Shown in pieces: positions 1 through 4,821 of a stretch of DNA of 6,884 bases. How positions within the stretch are numbered: position 1 is the first letter of the stretch; each line of letters starts with the position of its first letter. The stretch lies in the NCBI GenBank assembly GCA_038227745.1, contig JBBRPS010000561.1, positions 1 through 6,884 on the forward strand. The letters run 5' to 3'. Origin of the DNA: DASPXY01 sp038227745. GTDB lineage: Bacteria; Planctomycetota; Planctomycetia; Gemmatales; Gemmataceae. A program made the translations under genes and the position numbers. The notes below the pieces were generated by a model. It was not told the origin of the DNA. It worked only from the letters and a program-made list of their open reading frames with translations, and ran no database searches.

Positions 1-52
1 ACAAGCCCGACGCGCAAGCGAGGGACGTCCCTCGCTTGCGCGTCGGGCTTGT
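1..52. repeat. 52-bp perfect palindrome at left edge
   Basis: Bases 1-26 are the exact reverse complement of bases 27-52, with no loop and no mismatch; the centre lies between 26 and 27. The arm begins ACAAGCCCGACGCG and ends AAGCGAGGGAC. The element touches the window edge, so it may be longer. As RNA it would be a very stable hairpin and could act as a terminator for an upstream gene. As DNA it could extrude a cruciform. Unlike the other three inverted repeats here, its arms are not themselves palindromic. It resembles the dispersed intergenic palindromes of Gemmata-type genomes, but that comparison is from memory. Confidence 0.9.
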
Positions 53-104
53 ATCCGACCAACCCGCGGCGAGGATACCATACGACCTCGTCGGGCCTGC
101 GGCG

Positions 105-110
105 TATAAT
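105..110 (+). promoter_or_regulatory. Possible -10 box upstream of kbl
   Basis: A perfect TATAAT stands out in very GC-rich sequence, 70 bp before the kbl start. It sits in the loop of a small inverted repeat, GCGGC at 99-103 and GCCGC at 112-116. No good -35 hexamer is visible about 17 bp upstream (the region reads TACGACC), and there is no extended -10 TG. It could be a sigma-70 promoter relying on an activator, or chance. Its position agrees with transcription starting near 117 and with the chosen kbl start. Confidence 0.4.
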
Positions 111-179
111 AGCCGCGTTTCCCGCGCCCGGCCGCGTGGCAGGGCGGCCCGGACCCATCGAGTGAAGCAGACACCACCC

Positions 180-1367
180 ATGAGCGACACACGGCTGCGC
201 GACCTGCTGCGGGCGCAACTGGAAGACCTGCGGGGCAAGGGGCTGTACAAGCGGGAGCGGCTGCTGCAGGGGCCGCAGGGCTCCGCCATCCGCGTGGCCG
301 ACCGCGAGGTCATCAATTTCTGCGCCAACAACTACCTCGGCCTCGCCAACCACCCCGCCATCGTCGAGGCGGCGCATGAGGGGCTGCGCCGCTACGGCTA
401 CGGCATGGCGTCGGTCCGCTTCATCTGCGGCACGCAGGACCTGCACAAGCAGGTCGAGGCCGCGGTCGCGCGCTTCCTGCGGAAGGAGGACGCGATCCTG
501 TACACGTCCTGCTTCGACGCGAACGGCGGCCTGTTCGAGACGCTGCTGAACGAAGAGGACACGGTCCTCAGCGACGAGCTGAACCACGCCAGCATCATCG
601 ACGGCGTGCGCCTGTGCAAGGCGAAGCGCTTCCGCTACCGTCATTCCGATATGGCGGAGCTGGAAAAGGGCCTTCAGGAGGCGAAGAACAATCGGGTGCG
701 CCTGATCGCGACGGACGGCGTGTTCTCGATGGACGGCGACATGGCGAGGCTGCCGGACATCTGCGCGTTGGCGGACCGGTACGACGCGGTGGTGATGGTC
801 GATGACAGCCATGCGACGGGTGTCCTGGGCGCCGGCGGGCGCGGCACACCGGAGCACCTCGGCGTGCTGGACCGGATCGACCTCATCACGAGCACGCTAG
901 GCAAGGCGCTGGGCGGGGCGGTCGGCGGCTTCACGACCGGGCGGGCCGAGGTGGTGGAGTTGCTGCGGCAGCGGTCGCGGCCGTACCTGTTCTCCAACTC
1001 GGTGCCGCCGCCGGTCGCGTATGCGGCGCTGACGGCAGTGGACCTGATCGCCGGCAGTGCCGCCCTGCGCGACCGGCTGCACGCCAACGCCCGGCAGCTG
1101 CGGCAGGCGCTGGAGGGCGCGGGCTTCAAGATCAAGCCGGGGCAGCACCCGATCCTGCCGGTGATGCTCGGCGACGCGGCGCTGGCGACGAAAATGGCGG
1201 ACAGGCTGCTGGAGCGCGGCATCTACGTGGTTGGGTTCAGCTATCCGGTGGTGCCGCAGGGACAGGCACGCATCCGCATCCAGCTGTCGGCGGCGCACGC
1301 GCCGGAGCAACTCGACCGGGCGGTGAAGGCGTTCACCGAGGTGGGCAAGGAATTGGGAATCCTCTGA
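180..1367 (+). CDS. kbl: 2-amino-3-ketobutyrate CoA ligase (glycine C-acetyltransferase)
   Basis: This PLP-dependent cytosolic enzyme of the alpha-oxoamine synthase family (fold type I) cleaves 2-amino-3-ketobutyrate with CoA to glycine and acetyl-CoA. That is the second step of threonine degradation, after threonine dehydrogenase. The 395-residue product is close to the E. coli enzyme (398) and collinear with it along its length. Visible motifs are INFCANNYLGLANHP (45-59), GMASVRFICGTQ (75-86), LNHASIIDG with the PLP-stacking His136, TDGVFSMDG (178-186), VDDSH with the PLP-nitrogen Asp208 and His211, TLGKALGG with the Schiff-base Lys242, RSRPYLFSNS (265-274) and GQARIRIQLSAAH (361-373), which holds the likely carboxylate-binding Arg. 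The frame is open back to 36, but those 48 residues match nothing in the family and run into the palindrome. The ATG at 180 matches the family N-terminus, although no clear Shine-Dalgarno precedes it. The partner gene tdh is not in the window. The related enzymes BioF, ALA synthase and serine palmitoyltransferase are less likely given the near-exact Kbl motifs. Confidence 0.97.
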   Translation: MSDTRLRDLLRAQLEDLRGKGLYKRERLLQGPQGSAIRVADREVINFCANNYLGLANHPAIVEAAHEGLRRYGYGMASVRFICGTQDLHKQVEAAVARFLRKEDAILYTSCFDANGGLFETLLNEEDTVLSDELNHASIIDGVRLCKAKRFRYRHSDMAELEKGLQEAKNNRVRLIATDGVFSMDGDMARLPDICALADRYDAVVMVDDSHATGVLGAGGRGTPEHLGVLDRIDLITSTLGKALGGAVGGFTTGRAEVVELLRQRSRPYLFSNSVPPPVAYAALTAVDLIAGSAALRDRLHANARQLRQALEGAGFKIKPGQHPILPVMLGDAALATKMADRLLERGIYVVGFSYPVVPQGQARIRIQLSAAHAPEQLDRAVKAFTEVGKELGIL

Positions 1368-1405
1368 AGCTGGCGTCACCCAGGTCTTGCCACACTCCAC
1401 CGCCC

Positions 1406-1433
1406 TTGATCCCTGCGGCGGATGCGGTATCCT
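1406..1433 (+). promoter_or_regulatory. Possible weak promoter for the sigma/HTH/peptidase cassette
   Basis: TTGATC (1406-1411) and TATCCT (1428-1433) are separated by 16 bp, each matching about four of six positions of the sigma-70 consensus. They lie in the 153-bp gap between kbl and the sigma-like gene and are followed by a T-rich stretch (1434-1453). The leader to the ATG at 1521 would be about 80 nt. The call is weak because near-matches arise by chance and planctomycete promoters are poorly defined. No convincing kbl terminator hairpin is visible in this gap. Confidence 0.25.
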
Positions 1434-1520
1434 GTTCTTTGGTGTCCTTTTGTTCACAGCCCCGGCGCGCGCCATCTCCCGTCCGCCGCCTTCTCCACCG
1501 TCGCGAAAGTCGGTGACTCC

Positions 1521-2156
1521 ATGTCCGACGCCCCCCCGCCCCACCCGGATGCCCTGCGCCTGCTCCGCTGCCTCCTCGATGGCAACCCGACCGCTCCGGC
1601 CGACCTCGCCGCGGCGTACCTGGAGCCGCTCGCCGCCGGGCTGAGCACGGCCAACCCGCGCGTCGATCCGCAACTGTGCGAGGAGGCGGCCGAGGAGGCC
1701 CTCTGTGCCCTGTACCGCAATCCGCACTCCTACCGCCCCGAGGAGGGGCTGACCCTGGAGGCGTTCCTCCGCATGTCCGCCCGCGGCGACCTGCGCAACC
1801 TCCTCCACAAGGAAAACAAGCACCAGCGCGGGCGCCGCCCGTGGAAAGTTGTCGAACATTCGGCGGACGGCGGGAACTATCTCCGGAGGGACGACGACCC
1901 GTCCCTGCCGCTGCAGATCGCCGAGGCGGCCCGCGCGGCTGCCGTCCCGGACGCGGTCCGGGCGGGGCTCACGGAGACCGACCTGCGCGTGCTCGAGCTG
2001 ATGCTCGCGAAGGAGCGCAGCACCGCCGTTTACGCCCGGGCGATGGAACTGCCGCCCCTGCCCCCGGAAGAGGAGAGGCGCGAGGTGAAGCGAGTGAAGG
2101 ACCGGTTACAGAAACGGCTCGACCGAGCGAGGAGCAGTCATGAGCAGTCCCCTTGA
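1521..2156 (+). CDS. Sigma-70-like RNA polymerase regulator, ECF style
   Basis: The 211-residue protein looks like a short two-domain sigma factor with region 2 and region 4. Residues 10-70 resemble regions 2.1-2.2 (a helical stretch ending EEAAEEALCALYRNP). Residues 71-106, with SYRPEEGLTLEAFLRMSARG and then DLRNLLHKENKHQRGRR, resemble the core-binding and -10-recognition segment of ECF-type factors. After a loop at 110-130, LTETDLRVLELMLAKERS (150-167) followed by YARAMEL and the basic helix EVKRVKDRLQKRL (188-200) resembles region 4, with its helix-turn-helix interrupted by a Pro/Glu-rich insert at 178-186. The ATG at 1521 is chosen because upstream residues are composition-driven and family similarity begins there; GGTGA at 1512-1516 is a weak ribosome site. 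It overlaps the next gene by 17 bp. No anti-sigma factor is adjacent, so either the HTH protein or the peptidase might control it. It could instead be a DNA-binding regulator derived from a sigma factor. The family call is from motif resemblance. Confidence 0.72.
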   Translation: MSDAPPPHPDALRLLRCLLDGNPTAPADLAAAYLEPLAAGLSTANPRVDPQLCEEAAEEALCALYRNPHSYRPEEGLTLEAFLRMSARGDLRNLLHKENKHQRGRRPWKVVEHSADGGNYLRRDDDPSLPLQIAEAARAAAVPDAVRAGLTETDLRVLELMLAKERSTAVYARAMELPPLPPEEERREVKRVKDRLQKRLDRARSSHEQSP

Positions 2157-2517
2157 CAGGATGGCCCGACGGGCGGCGGCCGACCCGTTTTTCCTCGCCG
2201 CCGCCCTGGACCGCCACGCCCGCAGCGAACGGCTCGACGACGCCGCCCTGGCGGCGCGGTTGGGGTGCGATATGCCCACGCTGACCATGCTGCGTCTGTG
2301 CCGGATGCCGCGGCCCGAGGCGCCCCACTTCGGCAACGACATCGACGCGATCGCCGGGCGCTTCGGCGTCGCCGCCGACGTGCTCGCCGCGGCAGTGCGG
2401 CGCGGCCAGGTCTTGCTGCGGCAGCAAGCCGGGGAGTCCGGGGCGGCCGGGCTGCTGCTCGCCGCGCGCGACGGCGCGGAAGAGGAGCCGGGCGACGACG
2501 CGGGAGGCGAGCCGTGA
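2140..2517 (+). CDS. Small helix-turn-helix-like regulator partnered with ImmA/IrrE peptidase
   Basis: The protein has 125 residues. Residues 16-52 form helices ending in a plausible helix-turn-helix: DDAALAARLGCDMPTLTMLR (33-52) has the 'A-A-x-L-G-C...L-x-x-L' pattern of phage-repressor-type domains. It continues with LCRMPRP, then a further helical segment DIDAIAGRFGVAADVLAAAVRR (67-88). The last 25 residues are acidic and Gly/Ala-rich and probably disordered. It starts inside the end of the sigma-like gene, with GCGAGGAG at 2127-2134 as ribosome site, and its stop overlaps the GTG of the peptidase gene, so the three are probably translationally coupled. In ImmA/ImmR and IrrE/DdrO pairs the HTH partner is the protease substrate; by analogy this protein is a candidate substrate and DNA-binding repressor. 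No cleavage site can be assigned, and it is shorter and more divergent than typical ImmR or DdrO. The HTH call is moderate and the role is inferred. Confidence 0.65.
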   Translation: MSSPLDRMARRAAADPFFLAAALDRHARSERLDDAALAARLGCDMPTLTMLRLCRMPRPEAPHFGNDIDAIAGRFGVAADVLAAAVRRGQVLLRQQAGESGAAGLLLAARDGAEEEPGDDAGGEP

Positions 2518-3260
2518 TTGTCCCGGTGTGGGCCGCCGAGCTGGCGCGGGCCTTCTGGGAGATGGCCGGCGCCGCCGAGCCGTTCCCGCGCGAGCTGCGC
2601 CGCCCGGCGGTCCGAGCGCTGCCGGTGGACATCGTCCTGCTGTCGGCTTTGCGGCTCGACGACGTGCGCGCCTGGCTGCGCCACAACGGCGTCGCGTACA
2701 CGTGCGGCGGGGCGGACCGGCGGCTGCGCGCCTGCCTGGTGGCGCGGGGCGGCTGGGGCCACGTCTTCCTCGACGGCGAGGACCCGGCCGACGAGCAGCG
2801 CTTCTCGCTGGCGCACGAGCTGGCCCACTTCCTGCGCGACTACTGGCAGCCGCGGCGGCTGGCGCGGGCGCGGCTGGGCGAGCGGGCCGTCGAGGTGCTC
2901 GACGGCGAGCGGCCGCCGACCGCACGGGAGCGCCTGGGCGCCGCGCTGGCGCGGGTGCCGCTCGGCTTCCACGCGCACCTGCTGGACCGCGACGGAGCGG
3001 GGCGGTTCGCCACCGAGGCCATCGCCATCGCCGAGTCCGAGGCCGACCGGCTGGCCTACGAACTCCTCGCGCCGGCGGAGTCGGTGCTGGCGACGGTGGG
3101 CGGCGCGGCCGCGGACCGGGGCGCCGTCGCCGGGCTGCTGCGGGAGGTGTACGGGTTGCCCGAGGCGCAGGCGCTGGAGTACGGCGGACTGCTGTTGCCG
3201 CCCGCGCTGCCCGCCGATCCTCTGCTCCGCAGGCTCGGCCTGGCACCCGGCAAAGGCTAG
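2514..3260 (+). CDS. ImmA/IrrE-family (M78) zinc metallopeptidase
   Basis: The 248-residue protein carries the gluzincin signature of peptidase family M78. FSLAHELAHFLRDYW (97-111) provides the HExxH zinc ligands His101 and His105 with catalytic Glu102. IAESEADRLAYELLAP (172-187) is the family's second motif, 'E-x-E-A-D/N-x-x-A-x-x-L-L-x-P', supplying the third ligand (Glu174 or Glu176). The preceding segment CGGADRRLRACLVARGGWGHVFLD (64-87) fits the strands leading into the active site. No signal peptide or membrane segment is visible, so it should act in the cytoplasm. The start is the GTG at 2514, which overlaps the upstream stop as GTGA with GGGAGGCGA at 2502-2510 as ribosome site; upstream codons in this frame are Arg/Ala-rich readthrough of the HTH gene. 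Family members cut HTH repressors on mobile elements (ImmA) or in the Deinococcus radiation response (IrrE). A 40-50-residue insert separates the two motifs. Family assignment is firm; the substrate is inferred. Confidence 0.9.
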   Translation: MIVPVWAAELARAFWEMAGAAEPFPRELRRPAVRALPVDIVLLSALRLDDVRAWLRHNGVAYTCGGADRRLRACLVARGGWGHVFLDGEDPADEQRFSLAHELAHFLRDYWQPRRLARARLGERAVEVLDGERPPTARERLGAALARVPLGFHAHLLDRDGAGRFATEAIAIAESEADRLAYELLAPAESVLATVGGAAADRGAVAGLLREVYGLPEAQALEYGGLLLPPALPADPLLRRLGLAPGKG

Positions 3261-3263
3261 TTC

Positions 3264-3367
3264 CGGTCGGGTGAGGTGATTCGTGGCCGACTCGCTCCGC
3301 GAGTCGGTGTGGGGCTTGGCTTCCCGACTCGCGGAGCGAGTCGGCCACGAACCACGTCACCCGACCG
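3264..3367. repeat. Long inverted repeat with internally palindromic arms
   Basis: Arms 3264-3307 and 3324-3367 (44 bp) are reverse complements with two mismatches, around a 16-nt loop. Each arm contains its own hairpin: CCGACTCGC and GCGAGTCGG around TCC at 3287-3307, and the same 9-mers around GGA at 3324-3344. The locus can therefore fold as one long stem or as two short hairpins. It begins 4 bp after the peptidase stop codon. It could serve as a terminator or processing structure for the upstream cassette, or be a dispersed miniature palindromic element. There is no T-run, so a classical intrinsic terminator is not supported. Confidence 0.88.
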
Positions 3368-3379
3368 CAAGCCGGTAAA

Positions 3380-3411
3380 TGTCGAATTCCGCGAAAAAAG
3401 CTGTCGAACTC
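3380..3411 (+). promoter_or_regulatory. Paired direct repeat, possible operator before nurA
   Basis: TGTCGAATTC (3380-3389) and TGTCGAACTC (3402-3411) match at nine of ten positions. They are spaced 22 bp start to start, about two helical turns. They flank the A-rich GCGAAAAAAG, the most AT-rich spot in the gap, 38-69 bp before the nurA start. Spacing on one DNA face suits a dimeric regulator, possibly the upstream HTH protein. A third partial copy, TGTCGAACAT at 1850-1859, lies inside the sigma-like gene and shows that the motif can occur by chance. No convincing -35/-10 pair is visible here. Confidence 0.3.
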
Positions 3412-3448
3412 TTGCCGTCCGCCCGGAACATGAGGAGGAGGGACGGGC

Positions 3449-4726
3449 ATGGCGAAGGCGAAACGCCCACTCGAACAAACCCCCGCGCTCGACGTCACCG
3501 GCCCGCTGGACCGCACCGACACCGTCGAGGTCACGCCGGCGGGCTTCCGCGATAACTTCGGCGAGGAGCTGCGCCAGGTCCTCGACCTCGACACCTGGCA
3601 GGCCGGCTGGGACCTCACCCGCGAGTACCCGCGCCTGGCGCGCGAGGTCCGCGAGGCCGTCGCGCGCGAGACCACCGGGCAGCGCGATGTCCGCAAGTAC
3701 CTCTTCCCCCTGCTGCACGACCCGCGCACCGCCCCAAAGGGCGGCGGCGTCTTCCAGGCCCGGCCGGAGACGCTCGCGGCCGTGCAGCGCGGGCTGCTGT
3801 TCAATGGCGGCGTCGAGGCGTGCGACGGCACCGTGCGGACGCACGATACTCTGCCGCTGACGGTCTACCAGGTCGGCGTCAGCCTGGTGTCGTACCGCGG
3901 CGACCAGGGGACGTGGTGCCAACGGCTGTTCCACCGCGACCTGCGCCAGGCCGGCACCGACCCCGTCGCCGAGATGGCCGAGCTGCTGCGCCGCCGCGAC
4001 CGCCGCTCGGCTCTGAACCGCACGGCCGCGGACGATCCGTACAGCGAGCTGGTGCAGCGGTCGCTGATGGCCTACGCCGAGCGGGCCGTGCTGCTGCGCC
4101 GCGCCGGCCCGCAGGCGGTCTGGCGCATGGGCCACGGCAACCCAGTGCCGTACGAGCTGCTGACCGGCGGCGGCAACCTGGACCTGATGCTGGCGGCGAC
4201 GGCGGTCATGCGCGAGCTGGTGGAGCGGCACCGCAAGTTCGTCTTCGTGGCCAGCGAGCCGCGCGAGCGCATGCTGCTGACGATCGGCGACGCGCTGCGG
4301 CCGCTGGAGTACGCCGTCGTGGACACCCTCGGCAACCGGCTGGGCGACTGGATCCGCCAGGGCCGTTTCAAGGCGGGCGTGGCGCGGGAGCTGGACTGGG
4401 ACGGCGAGCGGCTGACGCCGGTGGAGTGGATCCCGCGCTTCCTCGACCGCGTGGCGTCGCAGGTGGTCGTGGGCCTGTACCGGGCGAGCGCGGCGGCGCC
4501 GGCGCAGCTGTTCTACGCCCACGCGGACCATTCCGACCTGGCCGCCCACATTGTCCTGGCCGACAGCGTGCTGCAGGAGCACCGCGGTTTTCCGCTGCTG
4601 ATCGACCTGGCGCACCACGTGTGCGCGGCGGTGTTCGGCGGCGACCTGGAGGCCCTGACCGAGGCCGCCTACGCCGAGGCGGGCGCCCCGTCCCGTTACT
4701 TCAGCGAGCGGTCCACGCGCGACTGA
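3449..4726 (+). CDS. nurA: NurA-like DNA end-processing nuclease
   Basis: The 425-residue protein is assigned to the NurA family from its fit to family landmarks and its place just before herA. NurA is a metal-dependent 5'-3' exonuclease and single-strand endonuclease, RNase H-like in fold, that works as a dimer on the HerA ring. The segment VEACDGTVRTHDTLPLTVYQ (122-141) then VGVSLVSYRG resembles the first strand motif of NurA, with Asp126 as the likely first metal ligand. FVFVASEPRERMLLTIGDAL (264-283) and YAVVDTLGNRLGDWI (288-302) resemble the central region. The C-terminal APAQLFYAHADH (350-361) and GFPLLIDLAHHV (380-391) resemble the closing motif containing Tyr and His active-site residues. 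The N-terminus is about 70 residues longer than in archaeal NurA. Start: ATG 3449 after the strong site GAGGAGGAGGG (3432-3442). The protein is probably cytosolic. Its stop codon overlaps an inverted repeat. Sequence divergence makes the family call good but not certain. Confidence 0.75.
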   Translation: MAKAKRPLEQTPALDVTGPLDRTDTVEVTPAGFRDNFGEELRQVLDLDTWQAGWDLTREYPRLAREVREAVARETTGQRDVRKYLFPLLHDPRTAPKGGGVFQARPETLAAVQRGLLFNGGVEACDGTVRTHDTLPLTVYQVGVSLVSYRGDQGTWCQRLFHRDLRQAGTDPVAEMAELLRRRDRRSALNRTAADDPYSELVQRSLMAYAERAVLLRRAGPQAVWRMGHGNPVPYELLTGGGNLDLMLAATAVMRELVERHRKFVFVASEPRERMLLTIGDALRPLEYAVVDTLGNRLGDWIRQGRFKAGVARELDWDGERLTPVEWIPRFLDRVASQVVVGLYRASAAAPAQLFYAHADHSDLAAHIVLADSVLQEHRGFPLLIDLAHHVCAAVFGGDLEALTEAAYAEAGAPSRYFSERSTRD

Positions 4727-4795
4727 CAGAACGTGGGGCAAGTTGACAACTTGCCGGGAAAAACGGCAAGTTGGCAACTTGCCCCACGTTCTGTC
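4725..4795. repeat. Inverted repeat between nurA and herA, overlapping the nurA stop
   Basis: Arms 4725-4756 and 4764-4795 (32 bp) pair with one mismatch around the 7-nt loop GGAAAAA. Each arm contains a palindrome: GGCAAGTTGACAACTTGCC (4737-4755) and GGCAAGTTGGCAACTTGCC (4765-4783). The single mismatch falls exactly at their centres (A4746 opposite G4774). The left end is GA of the nurA TGA stop codon. The element fills most of the 95-bp gap to herA and ends 10 bp before the herA ribosome site. It has no T-run. In a shared transcript it would form a very stable hairpin that could lower or stabilise one cistron relative to the other. Confidence 0.9.
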
Positions 4796-4821
4796 TGGGC
4801 CTCTGAGGAAGGAGACGCACC

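Noticed and set aside
36..179. Extended N-terminus for kbl from the ATG at 36
   Set aside because: The extra 48 residues resemble no Kbl, overlap the 52-bp palindrome and the TATAAT, and the ATG at 180 matches the family start and length.
1368..1520. Small gene between kbl and the sigma-like gene
   Set aside because: The frames here lack ribosome sites and continue out of frame into the sigma-like gene; only a weak promoter is plausible.
3264..3367. CRISPR array or intrinsic terminator
   Set aside because: There are only two arms in inverted orientation, no regular spacers and no T-run after the stem.
1969..3831. 620-residue open frame on the minus strand
   Set aside because: It is Arg/Pro/Ala-rich composition-driven sequence antisense to three well-supported genes and crosses an inverted repeat; no domain is visible.
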